Source: Alistipes sp.
GTDB lineage: Bacteria; Bacteroidota; Bacteroidia; Bacteroidales; Rikenellaceae
Reading direction: 5' to 3'
Length of the DNA stretch: 38,118 nt
NCBI GenBank assembly: GCA_017560305.1
Contig: JAFYOF010000165.1
Location: 1 to 38,118 of the forward strand
Shown here piece after piece: positions 22,167 through 30,528 of this stretch (position 1 is its first letter; each line of letters begins with the position of its first letter). The position numbers and the translations under genes were made by a program. Below the pieces are notes generated by a model. The model had not been told where the DNA came from, ran no database searches, and was given only the letters and a program-made list of their open reading frames with translations.

Positions 22167-23327
22167 TTATTCCTTGTCCTCCTTTCGTTTGAGGATTTGA
22201 GGAATGCTTGCCACAGCAGCCTGTTTGTTCTTGTCAAGCACCTTGGCATAAATCTGCGTCGTGGATAGTTCGCGGTGTCCGAGCAGTTTGCTGACCGTAT
22301 AGATGTCCGTTCCAATATCGAGCATAAGCGTCGCAAAGGTGTGGCGACCGCAATGGAACGATATTTTCTTGTTGATACCCGAACGAAGCACCCACTCCTG
22401 TATCGCCTTGTTCGTGCAGGTCGGAGAGTGAATGTCCGTAAACACAAGTTCGTCTGCCTTGCCACGCTGTCCCATAAGTTCTGCAGCCTGCGGAGTAATA
22501 TCGAGATACTCCTGTTCCTTGGTCTTTTTCTGACGGAAGATTATACGGGTAAACTCGCCCTGTTCAAACACTTCACCCCAACGGAGTTTCAGAATGTCGC
22601 TTCGGCGCAAACCCGTCAAGCAACTGAACATAAACGCAGCCTTGATTTGAGGGTATTCGCATTCCACCTCCTCCATTTTACGCAGTTCATCGATAGTGAG
22701 GTACATTCGTGTTCCCTCCTCCGCTTTGAAGTTCTCAACGCCTCGTATGGGATTGTACGGTATTATCCTGTCCTCGAATGCCTGATTGAGACAGGCTCGC
22801 AGTTTATTGAAATAGGACAGCTTCGAGTTTCGGGCGAGGGGCTTGTCCTTGATGCGCTTGCGGTAGTCGTGACCCCAAGCCACAGCGTCATTTTCGAGGT
22901 AATCCTTGAAGCCCTGCACCCACTCGGTGGTAATCTCCGCAAAAGTAATGTTCTCGCGACGCTCATACTTGCGCAGGTGGTGCAGACAGGAAAACCAATT
23001 CCCCCAATTACCCCTGCTTTCTTCCCCGAGTCTCTTTTCGCACATCGCCCTGTAATAGTCGAAGAACAGGGTGTCGGTCGCGTATTCTGACTTGAACCCG
23101 TACTCGCCGTTGCGGAGTTCCACAACGCGCTTGGCACGGATCGCGTCTGCAAGGCGCATAGTTTCCTTGTTCTTTTCCTTGTCGGCTCGCGTCTTCTCGG
23201 GAATGAGGTAGAGTTTCAGATACTCATAGGAGCGTTGCCCGTTCAGATAAATGTCGAGGTACAGCGAGTAGTTGCCCGTAGGTGTCAGTCGCTTCCTCAA
23301 TCGGATAGGTTCTTTTGAGTCCGCCAT
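22167..23327 (-). CDS. int: Tyrosine integrase
   Basis: 386 aa from the ATG at 23327 (MADSKEPIRLRKRLTPTGN); the upstream in-frame residues are hydrophobic and unlikely to be translated. It has the Bacteroidetes phage integrase layout: N-terminal arm-type region (GNYSLYLDIYLNGQRSYEYLKLYL), SAM-like core-binding domain (FKDYLENDAVAWGHDYRKRIKDKPLARNSKLSYFNKLRACLNQAFEDRIIPYNPIRGVENF), and the catalytic domain with LTGLRRSDILKLRW (Arg), FHCGRHTFATLML (H-x-x-R), LLGHRELSTTQIYAKV (His and Tyr nucleophile). It integrates and, with an excisionase, excises the phage. Sits at the host junction, as expected. Confidence 0.95.
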   Translation of the reverse strand: MADSKEPIRLRKRLTPTGNYSLYLDIYLNGQRSYEYLKLYLIPEKTRADKEKNKETMRLADAIRAKRVVELRNGEYGFKSEYATDTLFFDYYRAMCEKRLGEESRGNWGNWFSCLHHLRKYERRENITFAEITTEWVQGFKDYLENDAVAWGHDYRKRIKDKPLARNSKLSYFNKLRACLNQAFEDRIIPYNPIRGVENFKAEEGTRMYLTIDELRKMEEVECEYPQIKAAFMFSCLTGLRRSDILKLRWGEVFEQGEFTRIIFRQKKTKEQEYLDITPQAAELMGQRGKADELVFTDIHSPTCTNKAIQEWVLRSGINKKISFHCGRHTFATLMLDIGTDIYTVSKLLGHRELSTTQIYAKVLDKNKQAAVASIPQILKRKEDKE

Positions 23328-23362
23328 TTTGTTGCTGTTGTTGCTGTTTTTGGTTCGAGCAA

Positions 23363-23370
23363 CAAAGTAA
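23363..23370 (-). promoter_or_regulatory. Candidate integrase -7 box
   Basis: Minus-strand TTACTTTG differs from TAnnTTTG at one position and would start transcription about 29 nt before the integrase ATG. Weak alone. Confidence 0.3.
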
Positions 23371-23400
23371 CAACAAAAAATCGAGAAATAAACAACAAAC

Positions 23401-23456
23401 AACGCGAAATGTACCCTTTTGCCAAAATACAGGCTACAATAGGCTCATTTCGCGTT
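23401..23456. other. Candidate attachment-site region (attR) with inverted repeat
   Basis: Between the integrase start and the mnmE stop, AACGCGAAATG (23401-23411) is exactly inverted as CATTTCGCGTT (23446-23456). A short AGGCT direct repeat lies at 23431 and 23441 between them. Position beside int and just beyond mnmE, together with the change in gene content, makes this the likely phage-host junction. The matching left copy is outside the window, so the crossover core cannot be defined. Confidence 0.5.
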
Positions 23457-23501
23457 TGTTTTTCAGTAGTTATTAATTGTTTCGCTTTGAGGTTTGGCGC
23501 G

Positions 23502-24893
23502 TTACTTTCCGATGCAGAAGTGAGAGAAGATGTTTTGGAGAATATCTTCGGAAGTGATTTCGCCGGTGATGGTGCCCAGGAGATAGATGACCTGGCGGAT
23601 GTCTTCGCTCAGGAGATCCGAGGGCAGGCTGTGCTGCATTGCAGCGAGAGCCGAATTCAGGGCCTCGTTGGCTTGCGAAAGGGCCTCATAGTGGCGCTGA
23701 TTGGATACCAGCACGTCGCCCGCATAAGCGGCGGTTGCATCGACTGATGATTTCAGCAGTTCCAAAAGGTTATCAACGCCTTCGCCAGTCTTTGCCGATA
23801 TTCTGATTATCTGCGAGATAGCGCAATCATTCGCCACATTAGGCATCTGCGCCGTCGCTCCACTACCTGTAAGGTCTATTTTATTTACAACGGCGATAAC
23901 CATCTGCTCGTCGGTTGGGCTGAATTCGCCAAACTCGCGCATTACAGCCTCGCTATCAAAGCCTGCATTATCAGTAAGCCACAACACGATACGGGCCTTC
24001 TTAAGGGCCTGAGCAGTACGCTCAATACCCATCTGCTCGAGCACATCGTCTGTTGAGTGCAAGCCCGCCGTATCGACAAAGCGGAATGTAACGCCATCGA
24101 TATTTGTAACCGCCTCGACAGTATCTCGTGTCGTGCCGGCGATATCCGACACCATAGCCCTATCCTCGCCAGCCAAGCGGTTGAGCAGCGTACTCTTACC
24201 CACATTTGGGCGGCCCGCAATGGCCACCGTAACGCCCTCCTTCAAGACATTGCCGAGCTTGAACGACAACTGCAGGCTCTCTACCCTACCCTTCACCACG
24301 CGAAGCAATTTCTCCAGCTCACCACGGTCGGCAAACTCGACATCCTCCTCCGAGAAGTCCAACTCAAGTTCCAACAACGAAGTGATATGCAGCAACTTGG
24401 CTCTCAGCGCAGCCAACTCCTCAGAGTATGAGCCACGCATCTGAGTCGAAGCCACTGCGTGCGAGGCACGCGAATCGGCGGCGATAATATCGGCCACAGC
24501 CTCGGCCTGCGACAGGTCCATACGACCCGCCAAAAATGCTCTGCGAGTGAACTCGCCAGCCTCGGCCAGGCGTGCCCCCTTGGCACACAACAACGACAGC
24601 ACTCTACTTACAATGTAGCGTGAGCCGTGAGTAGATATCTCCACCGAATCCTCGCCCGTATAGGAGTGAGGCGCACGAAAGAGCGTAACCACCACATCGT
24701 CCACCACCTGCTCGCCATCCTTAATCAGGCCATAGTGAGCCGTTGCGGTTTTCGACTCGGCCAACGGTTTACGACCCTCGAAGATTTCATCACACAGAGC
24801 AATAGCGCCATCGCCACTCAGGCGAATCACACACAAAGCTCCACCCGTTGGTGTTGCGGGAGCTACGATGATATCTGTGTCGTTGTAAATCAT
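23502..24893 (-). CDS. mnmE: tRNA modification GTPase MnmE (TrmE)
   Basis: 463 aa, full length. The N-terminal tetrahydrofolate-binding/dimerisation domain begins MIYNDTDIIVAPATPTGGALCVIRLSGDGA. The G domain has GRPNVGKSTLLNRL (P-loop), DIAGTTRD (G2) and FVDTAGLH (DxxG). The C-terminus ends FCIGK, the conserved catalytic Cys motif, so integration has not damaged the gene. MnmE with MnmG installs cmnm5 groups at wobble U34 of tRNAs. It is the last gene of the host operon (21 nt after the transglycosylase), and the phage sits immediately beyond its stop. Confidence 0.98.
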   Translation of the reverse strand: MIYNDTDIIVAPATPTGGALCVIRLSGDGAIALCDEIFEGRKPLAESKTATAHYGLIKDGEQVVDDVVVTLFRAPHSYTGEDSVEISTHGSRYIVSRVLSLLCAKGARLAEAGEFTRRAFLAGRMDLSQAEAVADIIAADSRASHAVASTQMRGSYSEELAALRAKLLHITSLLELELDFSEEDVEFADRGELEKLLRVVKGRVESLQLSFKLGNVLKEGVTVAIAGRPNVGKSTLLNRLAGEDRAMVSDIAGTTRDTVEAVTNIDGVTFRFVDTAGLHSTDDVLEQMGIERTAQALKKARIVLWLTDNAGFDSEAVMREFGEFSPTDEQMVIAVVNKIDLTGSGATAQMPNVANDCAISQIIRISAKTGEGVDNLLELLKSSVDATAAYAGDVLVSNQRHYEALSQANEALNSALAAMQHSLPSDLLSEDIRQVIYLLGTITGEITSEDILQNIFSHFCIGK

Positions 24894-24914
24894 TGGCTGA
24901 TATTGTATTGCAAA

Positions 24915-26339
24915 TTATTTCTTCTGGATACGCAGACGCTGGCCTACGCTCAACTTATTGGCATTCTTGATTCCGTTCCACGCCATAAGCTGCTTGGTTG
25001 TCACACGATGACGGCTGGCAATCGAGCCCAACGTATCGCCGCTCTTCACCTTATAATAGATTACTGTGCCGGCGCTCGCCATCTTCTTGGTTACATTCTC
25101 AGGGTTGAGATACTCCTTCAGATATGTAGAGTCCTTTGCGAAGATAGCCTCCTGATTCGACACATATGTACAAAGTCGGTTAGCGGGAAGAATAAGGGTG
25201 TACTCCTTATTCATCGCTGGCACAATATCCAACTTATACTGTGGATTGAGCATCTTCAGCGTTTCGGTTGGCACATCAATAGTCGAAGAAACCTGACCCA
25301 GGTGAAGCAGACGGTTGATGTGTACCGTATCTACTGCAATTGGCATAGGAGGCTCCGAATAGCTAATATTGTGTGACTTGTGATATGCATAGGCATACGA
25401 TGCTGCAATAAAGGCTGGCACATAGCCTCGGGTCTCAGATGGCAAGTACCAATATACATCCCAAAACGACTGAGGGTTACCGCCCGCGCGAGCCAAAGCC
25501 TTGTTCACATTACCCTGACCGCAGTTATATGCCGCAATGGCCAGACTCCAGTTGTTATAGAGGTCATATAGATATTTCAAGTGCTTACAAGCCGCCACAG
25601 TAGATTTCACAGGGTCAAGACGCTCATCAACCATAGAGTTGATCTCAAGGCCATAGCCCTTACCCGTTGCGGGCATAAACTGCCACAAACCAGCTGCTCC
25701 CACACGCGACATAGCCGTCGCTACCAAAGCCGACTCAATAATAGCCATTGCTCTGAGCTCAACGGGAAGACCAGCCTTCAGAAGCTCCTCCTCAATCATT
25801 GGGAAATAATACTGCGCACGCGACAAGATACGGCTCATCAAGCCCGAAGGTGCTGTGTAACGCTGGATATATGTACGCACTACCTCGTTGTATGGCAAGT
25901 GGATAGGCGAAACGAGTGACTTCAGGCGGGCAGCATACAAAGAGTCGAGCGATGTATCGCTACTCATCGTCACAGGCTCGCTGATATACTCGTTGAAAAA
26001 GTTCTCCATAGCACCGTTCACCTGTGCCAACTTCAGCTGCTCAGCCAAAGAGTCTGCCTGCTCGGGGGTATAATCAAGCTTCAAGCGCTCAACGGGCTTT
26101 TTAGCCTTACGCTCGGCTTGCGCAGCGTGCCAAGCCTTCTGCCAGTCGCTCTCGCGCTGAGCCATCTCCTCAATAACCTGATTGAGTGAATCGACCTTAG
26201 CCTGCTCGATAGCAAGCAACACCTTGGCGTTGGGACGTTTTGTCTTACTTTTTTGAATGGCGTTCTGGGCATCGGCCACACCTGTGGTTACGACACACAA
26301 CACCAATGCAGCAATAGCTCGAAGGAGTATTTTGCTCAT
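24915..26339 (-). CDS. Membrane-bound lytic murein transglycosylase, MltD-like, with LysM
   Basis: 474 aa. Signal peptide MSKILLRAIAALVLCVVTTGVADAQ. The SLT domain has ESALVATAMSRVGAAGLWQFMPATGKGYGL (catalytic Glu in ESAL), YLYDLYNNWSLAIAAYNCGQGNV. The C-terminal LysM (YYKVKSGDTLGSIASRHRVTTKQLMAWNGIKNANKLSVGQRLRIQ) binds peptidoglycan. It cleaves the glycan chain to anhydromuropeptides in the periplasm. Same operon as parAB and DUF5683; 3 nt from DUF5683. Confidence 0.93.
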   Translation of the reverse strand: MSKILLRAIAALVLCVVTTGVADAQNAIQKSKTKRPNAKVLLAIEQAKVDSLNQVIEEMAQRESDWQKAWHAAQAERKAKKPVERLKLDYTPEQADSLAEQLKLAQVNGAMENFFNEYISEPVTMSSDTSLDSLYAARLKSLVSPIHLPYNEVVRTYIQRYTAPSGLMSRILSRAQYYFPMIEEELLKAGLPVELRAMAIIESALVATAMSRVGAAGLWQFMPATGKGYGLEINSMVDERLDPVKSTVAACKHLKYLYDLYNNWSLAIAAYNCGQGNVNKALARAGGNPQSFWDVYWYLPSETRGYVPAFIAASYAYAYHKSHNISYSEPPMPIAVDTVHINRLLHLGQVSSTIDVPTETLKMLNPQYKLDIVPAMNKEYTLILPANRLCTYVSNQEAIFAKDSTYLKEYLNPENVTKKMASAGTVIYYKVKSGDTLGSIASRHRVTTKQLMAWNGIKNANKLSVGQRLRIQKK

Positions 26340-26342
26340 TGT

Positions 26343-27560
26343 TTAGAAAGAAATATTAAGGTTTAAACCATAAACGGGGTTAGACCCGTGTATTGGCAAA
26401 TATTGATAATCAAACATTGGCTCAAGGCTCACGGTCAAGTTATCCGACACGTCAAAATCCTTGAGATGTGCATCGACGTGAGCATCCACAACCTGAAAGG
26501 CATATACGGCAGCCGTGATGATGATACTCAAGTCGCGGTTACGACGATATGCATCACGCAAATTCTTCAAATATGAAGCCGAGTAACGGCCATTGAACTC
26601 ATCTTTCGACACTCCGTCGGGATAGTTTCCTGGGTTTTGATCGAAATCATTGCGTAAGTCATAAGCCGACTTATATCGCTTGAAACCTCTTGTGTTCCAG
26701 TCGATCACATAGCCCATCGACACCATACCGCCAATAACGATAGGTACCTTCCAGTAGCTCTTATTATATACCTGACCCGCACCTGGGCAGATAAACGACA
26801 AGGTTGTAGCCTTCTTAACGTCGGACACCTCGTTAGTGGAGTACTTAACGGCAGCATCACCCAAGAAATAGATATACGATGCCGCAGCCGCACCCCACAG
26901 GAGCTGACGCTTGGTGTTGCTTACAATCATCTTGCGCTGCACGGCATTGAGCTCCTCGGTGCGTGACATACCATCTCGCATCAACAGAGCATCGTATTCT
27001 CGCTTAAGAGGCTTGTACACACTATTCTGATGAATCGCCAAACCCATCGAAGCGCCCAAAGTTGTATAGAGGATAGGCAACTTCCAATACTGTTTATTAT
27101 ATATCTGACCAAAGCCTGGCAAGATTGCGCTTGTAAGGCATACCTTCGAGAGCGACATAGAATCACTAAACCAAGGCTCACGAGGTATGATATTTCCATC
27201 GGCATCCAATCGGCCAGCCTCCCTAGCTCGCTCCTTCTTACGCTCGATACGCGAAATAGAATCACGCAGGTGCTGAGCCTCCTTGGCCGAAAGTTTCAAT
27301 GCTCGGCTGATGGAGTCGCTATTAATCTTGACCTCCACACCTATAATATTACTCTGCGAAAGAGAGTCGGTCACCTGAGCCAAGCCGCCCGAAACCATCT
27401 GCTTGTCGCTTCGCTTAAAGTTCTGCGCCTCGGCTTTCTGCACGCCCACTAAACACAACAATAGTCCCACAACAACCACACAACGCCACTCCACGCCGCA
27501 AATGTTGCGGAGCAGGGCCTTCACGATGTTATGCATATTATGTGTGTTGTTTGCAGGCAT
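26343..27560 (-). CDS. DUF5683 outer-envelope protein
   Basis: 405 aa from the ATG at 27560 (ATG 27536 is also possible; the longest frame would need GTG). A signal sequence follows (RCVVVVGLLLCLVGVQKAEAQ). Two related DUF5683 units can be seen: SLSKVCLTSAILPGFGQIYNKQYWKLPIL and ATTLSFICPGAGQVYNKSYWKVPIV, each followed by transmembrane-like helices, so this is an internal duplication. DUF5683 proteins are typical of Bacteroidetes and usually lie beside parAB and a transglycosylase, as here. Function is unknown. Confidence 0.85.
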   Translation of the reverse strand: MPANNTHNMHNIVKALLRNICGVEWRCVVVVGLLLCLVGVQKAEAQNFKRSDKQMVSGGLAQVTDSLSQSNIIGVEVKINSDSISRALKLSAKEAQHLRDSISRIERKKERAREAGRLDADGNIIPREPWFSDSMSLSKVCLTSAILPGFGQIYNKQYWKLPILYTTLGASMGLAIHQNSVYKPLKREYDALLMRDGMSRTEELNAVQRKMIVSNTKRQLLWGAAAASYIYFLGDAAVKYSTNEVSDVKKATTLSFICPGAGQVYNKSYWKVPIVIGGMVSMGYVIDWNTRGFKRYKSAYDLRNDFDQNPGNYPDGVSKDEFNGRYSASYLKNLRDAYRRNRDLSIIITAAVYAFQVVDAHVDAHLKDFDVSDNLTVSLEPMFDYQYLPIHGSNPVYGLNLNISF

Positions 27561-27598
27561 TCTCTTCACTCTATTTTGAAAAAATGTATTCACTCGGT

Positions 27599-28459
27599 CT
27601 ATCGGTTGCGCAGACGTTCAATAAATGACTCAATCTCGGCATCGCCCGAAAAATCAATCACAATCTTACCGCCACCATTCTTGCCACGCTTGATGCTGAT
27701 GTTCTGCGAAAAGAATGACTCGAGCTGCTCCACCAGGCGAGAGTATGACTCTGGATACTCCTCCTCGGCTGGGGTTGCATCTTTGTCAGCCTGCTCAGCC
27801 AACTTGCGAGCCAACTCCTCCATCTGGCGTACCGACAAAGCCTTCTTCAAGCAACGCTTCAGTGCCCAAAGCTGCTGCTCAGCATCGATACCTGCGATAG
27901 CCTTGGCGTGGCCCATAGTGATAAGGCCCTCCTTCAAAGCAAGCTGCACCTCGTCGGGCAAGTTCAGCAAACGCATATAGTTCGATACGGTAGAACGCTT
28001 CTTGCCCACCTTGTCGGCCATAGCTTCCTGAGTAAGACCGCACTCCTCGATAAGACGCTGCATACCGAGTGCAATCTCAATAGCATTAAGGTCCTGACGC
28101 TGGATATTCTCCACAAGAGCCATCGCGTGGAGATTCTCATCATCGACCTCACGCACATAAGCTGGCATTGTAGCCAAGCCCACACGCTGCGAAGCACGCC
28201 AACGGCGCTCACCACTGATGATTATGTATTTGTCGTCGCTCTTCTTGACAGTGATAGGCTGAATAACGCCCAACTGACGAATCGAAGCCGCCAACTCCTC
28301 CAAAGCCTCCTCGTCGAACTGCGTACGAGGCTGATTGGGATTGGGGATAATCTGCTCTGTGGCAATCTCGGCCATACTATTCATAGGAGCAGTCTTTACG
28401 ACTGGCTTCTCTGTGCCGAAGATGGCATCTAATCCGCGACCTAAACCTTTCTGTTTCAT
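27599..28459 (-). CDS. parB: Chromosome-partitioning protein ParB
   Basis: 286 aa. Starts MKQKGLGRGLDAIFG, the usual ParB N-terminus that interacts with ParA. The CTPase/nuclease-like domain has NPNQPRTQFDEEALEELAASI, GERRWRAS (the GERRxRA box), MALVENIQRQDLNAIE. The HTH KVGKKRSTVSNYMRLLNLP and the C-terminal dimerisation region follow. It loads on parS to organise the origin for segregation. It is 3 nt from parA. No parS-like palindrome of the common TGTTTCACGTGAAACA type was seen in the window. Confidence 0.97.
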   Translation of the reverse strand: MKQKGLGRGLDAIFGTEKPVVKTAPMNSMAEIATEQIIPNPNQPRTQFDEEALEELAASIRQLGVIQPITVKKSDDKYIIISGERRWRASQRVGLATMPAYVREVDDENLHAMALVENIQRQDLNAIEIALGMQRLIEECGLTQEAMADKVGKKRSTVSNYMRLLNLPDEVQLALKEGLITMGHAKAIAGIDAEQQLWALKRCLKKALSVRQMEELARKLAEQADKDATPAEEEYPESYSRLVEQLESFFSQNISIKRGKNGGGKIVIDFSGDAEIESFIERLRNR

Positions 28460-28462
28460 ATC

Positions 28463-29239
28463 TTATTTTGTTTTATCCTTTTTACGATTGCGCTTCAATA
28501 ACTCGCGTGCCAAATTGAGGTAGTTCACCGAGCCTGTGGCTGCGGCATCATACAACATAACGGGCTTACCGTGCGATGGGGCCTCACCCAAACGGATGTT
28601 ACGCTGGATAACGGTATCGAACGCCAGCTCGCCGAAGTGCTCTCTCACCTCGTTTGCCACCTGGTTGTTCAGACGGTTGCGCATATACATAGTGAGCACA
28701 AAGCCCTCAATCTCAAGATTTGGATTCAAGCCATTCTTCACCAACTTGATGGTGTTGAGCAGCTTGCTCAAACCCTCCAGCGCCAAATACTCACACTGCA
28801 CAGGGATAAGCACCGAATCCGAAGCTGTGAGGATATTTACGGTGGTGTAGCCCAACGAAGGCGAGCAGTCGATGAAGATATAGTCATACTTATCGCGCAC
28901 CTGGTCGATGATGTTCTTAACCACAAAGTGGCCATTCTCCATCTTGGGCAGCTCGGTATCGGCCGCTACCAAATCGATGCTCGATGGCAGCAACGAGAGC
29001 TTTTTGATGTCGGTACTCTGCAAGATAACCTCCTCGGCACGCTTTTCGCCAATGATACACTCGTAGATACCTTCGAGGTCGATATCGAAACCCAATCCCG
29101 ACGTGGCATTTGCCTGAGGGTCGGCATCGAGCAACAAAACTCGCTTGCCCAACAAGGCAAGTGACGCTGCGAGGTTGATGGCAGTGGTGGTCTTACCCAC
29201 ACCACCCTTTTGATTTGCTAAGGCTATAACTTTCGACAT
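28463..29239 (-). CDS. parA: Chromosome-partitioning ATPase ParA (Soj)
   Basis: 258 aa. KGGVGKTTTAINLAASLA is the deviant Walker A with signature Lys; DADPQANATSGLG and DCSPSLGYTTVNILTASD complete the switch and Walker B regions. ParA ATP-dimers on the nucleoid move ParB-parS complexes. First gene of the minus-strand operon parA-parB-DUF5683-mltD-mnmE. Confidence 0.98.
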   Translation of the reverse strand: MSKVIALANQKGGVGKTTTAINLAASLALLGKRVLLLDADPQANATSGLGFDIDLEGIYECIIGEKRAEEVILQSTDIKKLSLLPSSIDLVAADTELPKMENGHFVVKNIIDQVRDKYDYIFIDCSPSLGYTTVNILTASDSVLIPVQCEYLALEGLSKLLNTIKLVKNGLNPNLEIEGFVLTMYMRNRLNNQVANEVREHFGELAFDTVIQRNIRLGEAPSHGKPVMLYDAAATGSVNYLNLARELLKRNRKKDKTK

Positions 29240-29323
29240 CTTTCAGAAGCTTATCTTTTTAACACTCTATTACTCTGCGACCTGCGAGCCTCACTCGCAC
29301 CTACGACAGAGGATATAATCGGA

Positions 29324-29331
29324 CAAATTTA
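29324..29331 (-). promoter_or_regulatory. Candidate -7 box of the parA operon
   Basis: Minus-strand TAAATTTG matches TAnnTTTG, giving a start near 29317 and a leader of about 78 nt. No -33 box at standard distance was seen. Confidence 0.4.
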
Positions 29332-29373
29332 ATGAAATTAAATTAAATAACACAACCGTTGCCAAAAAATGAT

Positions 29374-29381
29374 TAACTTTG
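29374..29381 (+). promoter_or_regulatory. Candidate -7 box of the CPBP gene
   Basis: TAACTTTG, exact TAnnTTTG, 34 nt before the ATG at 29416. The -33 element is not obvious. Confidence 0.5.
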
Positions 29382-29415
29382 TGGGTAGTTTACAACACAA
29401 AAACGACTTTTCAAG

Positions 29416-30462
29416 ATGACGAAAGATACTAATAAAGAGCAAGTAACGCTCACCGAAAGCCCCACAAATGAAATTGTGAGCCCATCTTCGGAGAACAATA
29501 TCGCTCAGCCACTCACTGAGCAAAACAAAGAGACTGCCGAGGAGCTAAACGAGCAGCACACCGAAGCAGAAAGCGAGGAGCTCGCAGAGGAGCAAAATAA
29601 GCAACCAGCAGAGGAGCAAAACATCGCCTCAAAATCGCTTCGCAGACGTGCTGCGTGGTACGATGTTTTGATGTTTGTACTCTTCTTTCTTTCGTCGCAA
29701 CTTTTGGGCGCTTTTATAGCAATTAAGCTCGGCGTTTTACCTGCTGACACGTCGCTATTTTCAAGCTCAGATTTTGAGATTGTAGAGCTTGCCGAGAGCA
29801 CTCAGGGACGATTTATCGCCATCTCGCTGCTGTTCGCTATGTTGTTATGTTTCTTGATGTTACGCATCTACAGAGCGATCCGAAATTGGCATCTGCGACC
29901 ATCGTTCAAATCTCCCGGCTGGACATCGCCAATCAGAATCTTGTGTGGCTATATTTTAATGTGGTGCATAAGCATCGCAATAGAGCCTATAACATCCATT
30001 TTGCCCGATAGTCAGAGCAATATTGGCAGCGGTGGCTGGCTGCTTGTTTCGGCCGTTCTTATCGCACCAATTTTTGAGGAGTATCTGTTCCGAGGATACA
30101 TCGCTGGAACTATACAATATGCCTACGGTTCGGTGGCCGCTTGGTTCCTTTCGTCTATGATATTTGGCATTGCTCACGGCCAGCCTGCTGTGATGGTTTC
30201 GGCCACAATGAGCGGCCTTGTGCTCGGCTTCTACTTCCTGCGCTCTCGCTCGGTGATGATTCCAATGATTTTGCACGCGATGAACAACCTAACGGTATGT
30301 TTCCTCCAGACATTCGATGCCGGCGAGCTAACTTTTCGCCAACTTATCGCCAACGATAGCACCTACTGGACAGTGCAAATCATCTGCTCGGTGGTGAGTT
30401 TGGTGGTCCTTACACGCATGTTTTTCATCATTCGAGGCCAAAAAAACGACAAATATCTATAG
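29416..30462 (+). CDS. CPBP-family intramembrane metalloprotease (CAAX protease-like)
   Basis: 348 aa. The first 75 residues are hydrophilic and Glu/Gln-rich with repeated EEQNK-type units; multiple membrane segments follow (YDVLMFVLFFLSSQLLGAFIAI, AISLLFAMLLCFLML). The glutamate-type catalytic motifs are EEYLFRG (EExxxR), FGIAHGQ (FxxxH) and HAMNN (HxxxN). Relatives process prenylated or small peptides or act in bacteriocin self-immunity; the substrate here is unknown. It is divergent from parA. Confidence 0.88.
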   Translation: MTKDTNKEQVTLTESPTNEIVSPSSENNIAQPLTEQNKETAEELNEQHTEAESEELAEEQNKQPAEEQNIASKSLRRRAAWYDVLMFVLFFLSSQLLGAFIAIKLGVLPADTSLFSSSDFEIVELAESTQGRFIAISLLFAMLLCFLMLRIYRAIRNWHLRPSFKSPGWTSPIRILCGYILMWCISIAIEPITSILPDSQSNIGSGGWLLVSAVLIAPIFEEYLFRGYIAGTIQYAYGSVAAWFLSSMIFGIAHGQPAVMVSATMSGLVLGFYFLRSRSVMIPMILHAMNNLTVCFLQTFDAGELTFRQLIANDSTYWTVQIICSVVSLVVLTRMFFIIRGQKNDKYL

Positions 30463-30511
30463 TAAAAGTAATAATCCTGTCAACTTCTGCGTTTAATTCA
30501 AGTAAAAAAAG

Positions 30512-30519
30512 TATCTTTG
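30512..30519 (+). promoter_or_regulatory. -7 box nearly abutting the PPIase gene start
   Basis: TATCTTTG ends 9 nt before the ATG at 30529. With a start about 5-7 nt downstream the mRNA would have almost no leader. Confidence 0.5.
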
Positions 30520-30528
30520 TCGATTATT

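Noticed and set aside
23401..23456. Reading the 11-bp inverted repeat as a transcription terminator
   Set aside because: The 34-nt spacer and absence of a T-tract do not fit; an attachment or recombinase-binding role is more likely.
1..23460. CRISPR array or direct-repeat cluster
   Set aside because: No regularly spaced repeats apart from the 33-bp in-frame repeat within the DUF4373 gene.
23409..23747. Plus-strand frame across the junction
   Set aside because: Runs antisense to mnmE with no upstream promoter or recognisable domain.
24000..29240. parS site of the TGTTTCACGTGAAACA type near parAB
   Set aside because: No such palindrome was found by reading the region.
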